Positions 1 through 5,111 of a stretch of DNA of 5,111 bases are shown here, piece by piece. The first letter of the stretch is position 1; every line of letters begins with the position of its first letter. This DNA is from Thermoplasmata archaeon (GTDB taxonomy: Archaea > Thermoplasmatota > Thermoplasmata > Lutacidiplasmatales > UBA184). Both the position numbers and the translations under genes were made by a program. The notes beneath the pieces are model-generated. The model searched no databases, was not told the DNA's origin, and saw only the letters and a list, made by a program, of their open reading frames with translations. The DNA is taken from the NCBI GenBank assembly GCA_013044425.1, contig JABEUK010000208.1, positions 1 to 5,111 on the forward strand. Direction: 5' to 3'.

Positions 1-249
1 GTGGGCGGGGATGAGATGCGTCGCTCCGGCGGGGTGCGACTCGGTCCGGCCCTCGATCGTCATCTCGATGTCTCCCTCGACCACGATCCCCCACTCCACA
101 TCGTGGGTGTGGGTGGGCACGACGACCTCGGCCCGGTCCTTCCCGAGCTCCATGAACAGGATCTGGCTCCGTCCGTCATCGTGGACGTAGACGTCGATGC
201 CGGCGAGCTGGGTCTTCGGCAACGAGCGCACGGACGGCGGGAACGGCAT
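1..249 (-). CDS. Cupin-domain protein, C-terminus cut off by the window edge
   Basis: This is the N-terminal 83 residues of a small cupin, a beta-barrel fold that usually binds one metal ion. Reading from the ATG at 249, the first cupin motif is seen around residues 50-63 as PTHTHDVEWG followed by VVEG, giving H-x-H-x2-E-x6-G. The second motif begins near residue 73 as HPAGATHLIPAH, matching the P-x-G-x2-H core. The His, His, Glu and later His are the usual metal ligands, so a metal-binding site looks intact. The start is supported by GAGGAG at 254-259, 4 bases upstream. Only 15 bases separate it from the aminotransferase stop, so the two are probably co-transcribed. Single-domain cupins are usually about 100-120 residues, so roughly the last quarter or more is missing. 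Its substrate is unknown; it could be an enzyme (isomerase, dioxygenase) or a small-molecule sensor. Confidence 0.82.
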   Translation of the reverse strand, partial: MPFPPSVRSLPKTQLAGIDVYVHDDGRSQILFMELGKDRAEVVVPTHTHDVEWGIVVEGDIEMTIEGRTESHPAGATHLIPAH

Positions 250-264
250 CGGGCTCCTCGCGGG

Positions 265-1215
265 CTACGCCCGGGGCCCTACGGTCGGTGTCGAGAGCTT
301 CGGGACGAGCGTGAGCCAGTCGGCGTACCTCTTCTCCTCGCCCTTCACCGTCCGGTAGTAGACCTCGGAGACGTCCCGGGTCAGGGGACCGACCTTGCCG
401 CTGCCGATGACGTACTGCCCGACCGACCGGATCGGGGCGATCTCGGCGTACGTGCCCGAGAAGAACGCCTCCTGGGCGGAGTAGAGCTCGTTGACCGACA
501 GGGGCTTTTCCACGACCTCGTACCCCAGGTCCCGGGCGATCCGGATGATGGAGTCACGCGTGATGCCCATGAGGATGTCCGACTCCGGACCGGGGGTGTA
601 GAGCTTCCCGCCCTGGACGAGGAAGATGTTCTCTCCGGTCCCCTCGGCGAGGTGGCCGAGCGCGTCGAGGAGGATCGCCTCCTCGTAGCCCTCCTTCATC
701 GCGTCGATGCCGGCGAGATAGCTGTTGAGGTAGTTGCCCGCCGCCTTCGCCCACGACGGGATGGCATCGGACCGGGGCTTGCGGAACGGGGAGATCTTCG
801 TCTTGACGCCCTCGTCGGAGGTGGCGCCGAGGTACTTGCTGGCCGGGACCACCCCGATCGTCAGCGACACCTTGCCCGTCAGGTTCTTCACGCCGAGGCC
901 GGGCTCGCCCCGGTAGATGAGGGGGCGGATGTACGCCGGGACGATGTCGTTCGCCGCCGTCGTCTCGATGATCGCTCGTTCGATCTCCGCGGCGCTGTAC
1001 GGGACCGGCAGGAAGTAGAAGCGCGCGGAAGCTAGGAATCGCTCCACGTGCTCTTTCAGCCGGAAGATCGCCACGCCCCGTGCCGTCGGGTAGGCCCGGA
1101 TCCCTTCGAAGACGGCCACCCCGTAGTGGAGCGAGTGGCCGAGCACGTGGGACTTGGCGTCCGCGAAGTCGACGAGCTTGCCGTCCATCCAGACTTTCTT
1201 CGCTTCGGTCTTCAT
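265..1215 (-). CDS. ilvE: Branched-chain amino acid aminotransferase (class IV, PLP-dependent)
   Basis: This enzyme catalyses reversible transamination between Leu, Ile or Val and 2-oxoglutarate, the last step of branched-chain amino acid synthesis, in the cytoplasm. The 316-residue product is close to E. coli IlvE (309). Visible landmarks are HSLHYGVAVFEGIR (27-40), with Tyr31; Arg59 in EHVERF, the expected PLP-phosphate ligand; AYIRPL with Arg97; WAKAAGNYLNS with Lys157 as the Schiff-base lysine; LAEGTGEN (189-196), with a conserved glutamate; MGITRDSI (216-223); and SGTYAEIAPIRSV (253-265). The key positions align nearly without gaps to E. coli numbering. Tyr255 replaces the alanine usual in SGTAAE. 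I chose the ATG at 1215 because GGAGG (1225-1229) lies 9 bases upstream and homology begins here; an upstream extension to 1347 would add 44 residues unlike the family. The cupin gene follows directly. A related class IV enzyme such as D-amino acid aminotransferase is less likely. Confidence 0.96.
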   Translation of the reverse strand: MKTEAKKVWMDGKLVDFADAKSHVLGHSLHYGVAVFEGIRAYPTARGVAIFRLKEHVERFLASARFYFLPVPYSAAEIERAIIETTAANDIVPAYIRPLIYRGEPGLGVKNLTGKVSLTIGVVPASKYLGATSDEGVKTKISPFRKPRSDAIPSWAKAAGNYLNSYLAGIDAMKEGYEEAILLDALGHLAEGTGENIFLVQGGKLYTPGPESDILMGITRDSIIRIARDLGYEVVEKPLSVNELYSAQEAFFSGTYAEIAPIRSVGQYVIGSGKVGPLTRDVSEVYYRTVKGEEKRYADWLTLVPKLSTPTVGPRA

Positions 1216-1224
1216 CCTACGGGT

Positions 1225-1229
1225 CCTCC
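1225..1229 (-). promoter_or_regulatory. Shine-Dalgarno site of ilvE
   Basis: On the minus strand this reads GGAGG, 9 bases before the ATG at 1215. It decides between this start and the longer open frame that reaches 1347. It also implies that the ilvE transcript has a leader, which fits the TATA-like box further upstream. Confidence 0.75.
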
Positions 1230-1270
1230 GGACCTGGGCCCGGCAGTTCCAACGAACCGATGCCGGCGCG

Positions 1271-1281
1271 CGGATATAGCC
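1271..1281 (-). promoter_or_regulatory. TATA-like box in the divergent region, probable ilvE promoter
   Basis: On the minus strand the site reads GGCTATATCCG, preceded by the purine-rich GAGGGCGAG, which could act as a BRE. It is the only strongly AT-rich spot in the GC-rich gap between ilvE and the first transporter. With archaeal spacing of about 25 bases from box to start site, transcription would begin near 1250. That gives a leader of about 35 bases containing the GGAGG site. The core is nearly symmetrical (ATAT), so the same box could also serve the plus-strand transporter, with a start near 1302. This is inferred from position and composition only. Confidence 0.42.
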
Positions 1282-1308
1282 CTCGCCCTCGCCGAGCTGA
1301 GTCGGTGG

Positions 1309-1325
1309 GCGCACCTCGAGGGCGC
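1309..1325. promoter_or_regulatory. Imperfect palindrome, possible operator in the ilvE/MFS divergent region
   Basis: The 17 bases consist of GCGC, a single A, the perfect 8-base palindrome CCTCGAGG (1314-1321), and GCGC again. The result is a two-fold symmetric site with one unpaired base. It lies between the TATA-like box and the first transporter start, where a repressor could affect either promoter. The heptamer GGGCGCA also occurs twice here (1307-1313 and 1320-1326), with GGCGCA again at 1351-1356. In DNA this rich in G+C such symmetry can arise by chance, so this is a weak call. Confidence 0.2.
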
Positions 1326-1380
1326 ATCGCGACCTCCATGCGCTCAACTAGGCGCACGGCCTGGGTCGATCCGCACGGCC

Positions 1381-2691
1381 GTGAGTACGGAAGAGCCTCC
1401 GGGGACCCGAACGCCGACGCTCCCCGAGGGAGGAGCCGGCCGTGCTCGAGAACCCATCCCGCACGACGTGTGGGCGATCTCGATCACCAGCCTGTTCTCC
1501 GACTGGGGATACGAGATGGTCCTCCCCGTCCTCCCCTTTTTCCTCGCCTTCTCGCTGGCCGCCTCGCCGTTCCTCGTTGGGCTCGTGGACGGAGCGGCGC
1601 AGTTCGGCCAGAGCATGATGTCGACGGTCTCGGGGGACCGCTGGGCCCACGGACGGGACCGCAAGACCCGTGCCGCGATCGGCTATCTGCTCACCGGCGC
1701 CGCGCATGGGCTCATCGCACTGACGACGGCCTGGCCCCAAGTCCTCGTCCTGCGCGTCAGCGCGTGGCTCGGGCGCGGAACGCGCCAACCGATCAAGCGC
1801 GCCATCCTCGCCAACGCCTCTCCTACCCAGCGACAGGGACGAACGTTCGGCCTCGAACAGGCGATGGACTCCGCCGGGGCCGTGATCGGGACGGTCGTCG
1901 CGATTGTCATCCTCGCGTCGTTCGCCTACGGCCCGGACGCCAACCCGACGCCGGCGTTCCGCATCATCTTCCTGGTCAGCATCGTCCCGAGTGCGATCGC
2001 CGTGCTACTCATTCTGTTCTTCGTTCGGGATCGGGATCGGGCCCCGGTCGAACCCGCACGCTCCACGACCGGAGCGGCTCCGGCGCGCCTGCCGCCATCG
2101 TTCCGCTGGTTCCTCGTCGCCGAGGCCGTGTTCGGGCTGGGGTACTTTAGCATCCTGCTCGCGCTCCTTCGGGTCGGAGAGAATCTACTGCCCTCCTCGG
2201 GCGGGTCGATCGCGGCCATCACGATCGCAGCGCTGCTGCTCTACCTGCTCTACAACATCCTCTACACGATCGTCGCCTACCCGGCGGGCCATCTGTCGGA
2301 CCGTTCCCCGGGCCTGTGGCTCGTGGCACTTTCCTTCGTCCTGTTCGCCCTCGTCGATCTCTTCCTCGTGATCGGCGGAGGACTCGTCATCGGAATCCTC
2401 GCGTTCGTGGTCGCCGGCGTACAGGTGGGGATCCAGGGTGTTGCCGAGTCCGCCTGGGTCGCCCGGAACGTCTCCCCATCGCTCGCCGGTCGCGCGTTCG
2501 GCCGCCTGGGAACGGTCCAGGGGATCACGATCCTGTTGGGGTCGCTGCTCGTCGGGGGGTTATGGACGTACTTCACTCCCGCCCTCGCCTTCGCGGCCTC
2601 GGGGGTCCTGTGCATCATCGGTGCCGCCCTCCTCGGGCCAGCCGCATCCAGCGCTCGATCATTGACGGCGCAGGGCCCGCAGGGCTCGTAG
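1381..2691 (+). CDS. MFS transporter, 12 transmembrane segments, substrate unknown
   Basis: This is a 436-residue integral membrane permease of the major facilitator superfamily. About 12 hydrophobic segments are seen: six between residues 33 and 214, a charged central loop (215-240), and six more between 242 and 419. The loop between helices 2 and 3 carries a variant of MFS motif A, GDRWAHGRDRK (85-95), and the C-terminal half has a matching YPAGHLSDR (300-308). Other landmarks are FSDWGYEM (39-46), GRGTRQPIKRAILAN (131-145) and the AMDSAGAVIG run (161-170). These resemble a subfamily with the pattern FNDxxSEMxxPxLP ... GKGxRxxPRDALxA ... RAMDxxGA, usually annotated only as MFS transporter. 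The start is uncertain: GTG at 1381 is the only good in-frame codon before helix 1 and has no clear Shine-Dalgarno site. The open frame extends upstream into sequence antisense to ilvE, but there the translation is not transporter-like. It is divergent from ilvE, and a second transporter begins 54 bases downstream. Confidence 0.88.
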   Translation: MSTEEPPGTRTPTLPEGGAGRAREPIPHDVWAISITSLFSDWGYEMVLPVLPFFLAFSLAASPFLVGLVDGAAQFGQSMMSTVSGDRWAHGRDRKTRAAIGYLLTGAAHGLIALTTAWPQVLVLRVSAWLGRGTRQPIKRAILANASPTQRQGRTFGLEQAMDSAGAVIGTVVAIVILASFAYGPDANPTPAFRIIFLVSIVPSAIAVLLILFFVRDRDRAPVEPARSTTGAAPARLPPSFRWFLVAEAVFGLGYFSILLALLRVGENLLPSSGGSIAAITIAALLLYLLYNILYTIVAYPAGHLSDRSPGLWLVALSFVLFALVDLFLVIGGGLVIGILAFVVAGVQVGIQGVAESAWVARNVSPSLAGRAFGRLGTVQGITILLGSLLVGGLWTYFTPALAFAASGVLCIIGAALLGPAASSARSLTAQGPQGS

Positions 2692-2735
2692 GCCCTATCG
2701 TCTAGCTTCCGGTCGAGCCCCCGCCGTATCTCCCC

Positions 2736-2748
2736 GATATCGAATATG
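2736..2748 (+). promoter_or_regulatory. AT-rich stretch, possible TATA box for the second transporter
   Basis: The sequence GATATCGAATATG is the only AT-rich patch in the 54 bases between the two transporter genes. If it works as a TATA box, transcription would start close to GTG 2770, which would make a leaderless message and shorten the protein by 8 residues. If ATG 2746, which lies inside it, is the real start, it cannot be this gene's TATA box. The sequence alone does not decide between the two. Confidence 0.25.
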
Positions 2749-4194
2749 CCCCCGAGCGTGTCGCAAGGCGTGCCCAGCATTGGAGCCGACCCCCGACTCC
2801 CCGAGGGTCCGGGGGCGACGCCGTTGAGCACGGAGAGAGCACGCCCCGGGTCCAACGTGCTGCACGCACTGCTGGTTCGTGGTCCACGGGGCGCCTTCCG
2901 TTGGACCGCCTACGTCCTCGCGGTCACGGCGTTCGCGGCCGCGGTACCGACCCCGCTCTACCCCATCTACGAGCAGCAGTTCGGATTCTCCTCCGGGATC
3001 CTCGGGCTCGTCTTCGGTGCGTACACGGCCGGGGTGCTCCTGACGCTGTTCTTCGTGGCCCCCCAGGCGGAGCGGGTGGGTCGAAGGAGCATGCTCTACC
3101 TCGGAATGATATTCACCGCCGCCGGCGCCGCGGGCTTCGCGTTCGCCCCGGGGGTGCTGTGGCTCGGGCTCGCCCGGGTCATCTCGGGAATGGGCGTCGG
3201 AGTCACGACCTCGGTGGCGACCGCGGCGATGAGCGACCTCGAACCCTACCGAGATCAGCACCACGTCGCGCGCGTGGCGGTGGCGGCCAACTTCGGTGGA
3301 TTCGCGATCGGCGTGGTCCTCAGCGGCTTCCTGGTCGAGTACGCTCCCTATCCCACGGAGCTCGTCTACCTCGTGCCGGTCCTCGCGAGCGTGATCGGGC
3401 TCTTCGCCGTCTACGTCACCCCCGAGACCGCCACGGCGCTTGGCTCGAAGGCGCGGATGCGGATCCAACGCATCTCCGTGCCGCCGACGCTTCGACGTTG
3501 GTTCTGGGTCGCAGCCGGCGGTATCGCGGCCTGCTATTCCATCTACGGCCTCTTCGCCGCGCTCATGCCATCGTACCTACGCAGCGATCTCGGCGTTTCC
3601 AGCCCTTGGGCGGCCGGAGCGTTCGTCGCGCTCATGTTCGGCCTGGCCGCGGCCACTCAGCTGGCCACCGCCCAGATCCACGATCGCCGTGCGCTGTTGG
3701 TCGGGTTTCCCTTGCTGCTCGGAGCGCTCGTTGCTCTCGTCGTGCTCCTCCCGCTCTCCCTCTGGCCGCTCATGGTGCTCGTGAGCGCCGGGCTCGGGGT
3801 CTCCGTGGGTCTCACCTTCATGGGCAGCGTGACGCTGATCGACCGGGTCACTCCGAAGGAGCGGCGGGGCGAGATCCTGGCCGGATTCTACTGCGCGGCC
3901 TACCTCGCGCTCTCGGTCCCCACCATCGGCGTTGCCGAAGCTTCCGAAGCGATCGGACTGACCCGGGCCGGGGTCCTCTTCGGCGTCATCTTGGCGATCG
4001 CGGTCGCGATACTCTACTTGGGGGCGTATCGGACACCGACCCCGCCCGGCGGGGGTGGACGGGCGCGGGGTCCTGTCGAGCGGGCCGAGGAGCGGAAGAC
4101 CCTCGCCGGCGCTCCATCGTTCACGGCTTCGGAGGGAGAGGCGAAGGGATCGACGGATCGTGCCGGCCCAACAGGTGCGTCAGGCGATGCTTGA
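2746..4194 (+). CDS. MFS transporter, probable drug/metabolite efflux type, substrate unknown
   Basis: This is a 482-residue membrane permease of the major facilitator superfamily. Twelve hydrophobic segments are seen from about residue 51 to 426, with a polar central linker (226-250), an unstructured N-terminal tail of about 45 residues and a charged Gly/Glu/Arg-rich C-terminal tail (428-482). YPIYEQQFGFSSG (72-84) follows helix 1. Motif A in loop 2-3 is a variant, APQAERVGRRS (105-115), with Ala for the first Gly and Glu for Asp. Helix 4 contains RVISGMGVGV (144-153), and loop 8-9 has IHDRR (311-315). RVTPKERRGEILAGFY (367-382) precedes helix 11. This pattern resembles permeases often labelled as putative arabinose-efflux or drug-efflux type, but the label does not fix a substrate. 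ATG 2746 has no Shine-Dalgarno site. GTG 2770 is an alternative start, about 27 bases after an AT-rich stretch (2738-2748) that may be a TATA box. It may be co-transcribed with the preceding transporter or have its own promoter. Confidence 0.88.
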   Translation: MPPSVSQGVPSIGADPRLPEGPGATPLSTERARPGSNVLHALLVRGPRGAFRWTAYVLAVTAFAAAVPTPLYPIYEQQFGFSSGILGLVFGAYTAGVLLTLFFVAPQAERVGRRSMLYLGMIFTAAGAAGFAFAPGVLWLGLARVISGMGVGVTTSVATAAMSDLEPYRDQHHVARVAVAANFGGFAIGVVLSGFLVEYAPYPTELVYLVPVLASVIGLFAVYVTPETATALGSKARMRIQRISVPPTLRRWFWVAAGGIAACYSIYGLFAALMPSYLRSDLGVSSPWAAGAFVALMFGLAAATQLATAQIHDRRALLVGFPLLLGALVALVVLLPLSLWPLMVLVSAGLGVSVGLTFMGSVTLIDRVTPKERRGEILAGFYCAAYLALSVPTIGVAEASEAIGLTRAGVLFGVILAIAVAILYLGAYRTPTPPGGGGRARGPVERAEERKTLAGAPSFTASEGEAKGSTDRAGPTGASGDA

Positions 4195-4245
4195 TGGGAC
4201 CGGGAGGATCGCCGGCGGGCGGCGCGTCGGCCGGACGCTTCAACG

Positions 4246-4551
4246 ATGCGGGAGTGGTGGAGCGGGGCGACCATCCTCTGGTCGCGCACGCGGGGTCCGT
4301 TCGGGTCCGTGCGTCCAGTCGCGATCTGCGTCGTCGCCGTGTTTTCCCGCTCCGGCCTTCGCGCTGGTGATCCCCGCCGAGGGGATCCTGGTCCCCGCCA
4401 TCGGCTGGGGGTTGGCAGGGCCCGTCTGGGCGTACACGATGGGCCGGTTCTTCCTGACGGACCGGATCATGCTACTCGCCTACCGGCTCATCGATCCCGC
4501 GCCTGTGCGATCCGCCTCCACGAGGACACCTCCAACGCAAGGATCGCCTAG
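4246..4551 (+). pseudogene. Small two-helix membrane protein with two compensating frameshifts
   Basis: I do not recognise a family. From ATG 4246 the frame reads MREWWSGATILWSRTRG and then VRPVAICVVAVFS. The coding signal then moves by one base to the next frame, which reads PAFALVIPAEGILVP, AIGWGLAGPVWAYTMG and RFFLTDRIMLLAYRLIDP up to about 4497. It then appears to return to the first frame, CAIRLHEDTSNARIA, with a stop at 4549-4551. By my count about 47 of 51 codons in the middle section end in G or C in the shifted frame, against about half in the original frame, so the shifted frame is the coding one there. Removing one C at 4346-4348 and adding one near 4496-4498 would give a protein of about 101 residues with two membrane segments (roughly 23-44 and 47-66). 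No Shine-Dalgarno site is visible. It starts 51 bases after the second transporter. It may be a decayed gene, or intact with two sequencing errors in C runs. Without the second shift, the middle frame stays open to 4639, overlapping the convergent gene. Confidence 0.5.
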
Positions 4552-4621
4552 CGACGCCACGGGCCGACCCTCACCGGCCGTTCGGCCGACCGGAATCACG
4601 CCGGGCGGGATGCAAGCTCGC
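4552..4621. other. Convergent intergenic gap with a short GC hairpin
   Basis: This gap separates the plus-strand membrane ORF from the minus-strand zinc-ribbon gene. It holds an inverted repeat, CGGCCG at 4575-4580 and again at 4583-4588, that can fold into a five-pair stem with a GTTC loop. No T run follows on either strand, so I do not call it a terminator. If the middle frame of the membrane ORF is used to its end, this stretch would instead encode a low-complexity tail. Confidence 0.3.
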
Positions 4622-4939
4622 CTAACCCTCGTGGGTTGAAGGTTCCTCGGGGGGGACGACGTTGTACGCGGCCGTATCTCTCCGCGAGATCCTTTTCTTC
4701 GCCTCGTGGTCCCGACTCGGAACGGGCACGGTCCCGGCGACCTTCTGCTCCCGGACAACATCCGGTTCGCCGGCGGGGATGTGGAAGTCCTTCGTCGAGT
4801 ACTCCTCCTCCTTCCGGCACTTGGGGCAGCGCAGTCGTAGGCTGCTGATGATCAACCCCTTCGGGCCCGTTTCGGATTCGCCGAGCCCGGTGGGAAAATC
4901 GAACCCACAGGCCCCACACTTCACAAAGAGCGTCGGCAC
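4622..4939 (-). CDS. Small zinc-ribbon protein, function unknown
   Basis: This is a soluble protein of about 105 residues with two CxxC pairs, Cys8/Cys11 (KCGAC) and Cys38/Cys41 (RCPKC). The 26-residue spacing between pairs is typical of a zinc ribbon, in which the four cysteines hold one zinc ion. The part after residue 45 is charged and probably flexible (KKRISRR near 81-87, PPEEP near 96-100). The first residues, PTLFVKCGACGFDFPTG, look like the natural start of such archaeal zinc-ribbon proteins. I chose GTG 4939 because GAGGG (4947-4951) lies 7-8 bases upstream. ATG 4963 (113 residues) and GTG 4987 (121 residues) are longer alternatives in the same frame, and the frame stays open to the right edge without another start codon. 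It is convergent to the frameshifted membrane ORF. Possible roles include nucleic-acid or protein binding, but nothing visible decides this. Confidence 0.72.
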   Translation of the reverse strand: MPTLFVKCGACGFDFPTGLGESETGPKGLIISSLRLRCPKCRKEEEYSTKDFHIPAGEPDVVREQKVAGTVPVPSRDHEAKKRISRRDTAAYNVVPPEEPSTHEG

Positions 4940-4987
4940 CGTCCTTCCCTCAGTGCTCCGCATGGACGGCTGGCATAAAGCCTCCAC

Positions 4988-4999
4988 GATTTCATAGGG
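4988..4999 (-). promoter_or_regulatory. TATA-like sequence upstream of the zinc-ribbon gene
   Basis: On the minus strand the segment contains CCCTATGAAATC, an AT-rich patch in GC-rich surroundings. A start site about 25 bases downstream would fall near 4968, leaving a leader of roughly 30 bases before GTG 4939, or an almost leaderless message from ATG 4963. The box-to-start distance for GTG 4939 (about 55 bases) is similar to that at ilvE (about 61), which gives the pairing some support. Confidence 0.3.
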
Positions 5000-5111
5000 G
5001 TACGCGCCAAGACGGCACGCACCTCCCTTGCCCCGGGTGATGGAATCCGCGAAGCCCGGAGTTCGGGGAGCCGGGGCGGGTAGTGCCGTCGGAGGCGGGC
5101 CAGGGTGCGGA
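5000..5111. other. Upstream sequence with no convincing gene
   Basis: I see no supported gene here. A plus-strand frame is open from ATG 5040 to the edge, but its 24 codons are mostly Gly, Ala and Pro and could be chance. The minus frame of the zinc-ribbon gene is also open throughout, without a start codon. GCCCCGG (5030-5036) and CCGGGGC (5071-5077) form a seven-base inverted repeat enclosing a smaller CCCG/CGGG hairpin (5055-5067). The whole is too short for a tRNA and has no T-arm-like sequence. Confidence 0.4.

Noticed and set aside
1..1035. Long plus-strand open frame (344 codons) antisense to ilvE and the cupin
   Set aside because: Its product is Arg/Asp/Gly/Val-rich with no recognisable motif, while the minus strand encodes clear cupin and IlvE motifs. 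Long antisense frames are expected in GC-rich genes.
1216..1347. N-terminal extension of ilvE to a start at 1347
   Set aside because: The extra 44 residues do not resemble the family, and GGAGG with suitable spacing marks ATG 1215.
1048..1380. N-terminal extension of the first transporter
   Set aside because: It is antisense to ilvE, is not membrane-like and would add 111 residues before helix 1. It is only an open frame.
2681..2696. Possible terminator hairpin AGGGC / GCCCT after the first transporter
   Set aside because: The stem is only five pairs and overlaps the stop codon, and no T run follows. Archaeal termination normally needs a T-rich stretch.
2695..3468. Minus-strand frame of 257 codons opposite the second transporter
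   Set aside because: The translation is a run of Arg, Glu, Gly, Asp and His typical of a shadow of a hydrophobic gene. The plus strand is clearly coding.
2901..4370. Plus-strand frame of 489 codons overlapping the second transporter
   Set aside because: It is an Arg/Gly/Pro-rich shadow with no domain. Its last part overlaps the frameshifted ORF but reads a third frame without the coding signal.
5030..5077. tRNA gene suggested by a seven-base acceptor-like stem
   Set aside because: Only 48 bases are enclosed, with no D-arm, anticodon arm or T-loop consensus.
5040..5111. Start of a plus-strand gene running off the right edge
   Set aside because: Only 24 codons are visible, Gly/Ala/Pro-rich with no ribosome site or TATA box at the right distance, so it cannot be told from chance.

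Overview
The window is about two-thirds G+C and densely coded. It most likely comes from an archaeon, perhaps a high-GC member of Thermoplasmatota. That placement is an inference. It rests on isolated TATA-like boxes at promoter distance upstream of two genes, a mix of Shine-Dalgarno-led genes and genes without any visible ribosome binding site, and a small four-cysteine zinc-ribbon protein of a kind common in archaea. A high-GC bacterium is not formally excluded.

Layout. Bases 1-1215 hold a two-gene minus-strand operon: a branched-chain amino acid aminotransferase (ilvE, 265-1215), followed 15 bases later by the start of a small cupin protein (from 249) that runs off the left edge. A 165-base divergent intergenic region (1216-1380) has one AT-rich TATA-like site and an imperfect palindrome. 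Two major facilitator superfamily (MFS) transporters then follow on the plus strand (1381-2691 and 2746-4194). They are not close paralogues, and their substrates cannot be told from sequence.

Beyond the second transporter (4246-4551) lies a small ORF encoding a two-helix membrane protein whose coding signal jumps frame twice, at two short C runs, and returns to the original frame. This could be a decaying gene or a pair of sequencing errors. Convergent to it, on the minus strand (4622-4939), is a zinc-ribbon protein with its own promoter-like region. The last 124 bases (4988-5111) are upstream sequence with no convincing gene.

The genes suggest ordinary metabolism and transport: transamination of Leu/Ile/Val with a co-transcribed cupin, two probable efflux or uptake permeases, and a small zinc protein. 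I see no sign of a defence system, mobile element, CRISPR array, RNA gene or other novel multi-gene system. The items most worth checking are the double-frameshift ORF and the unusual start regions.
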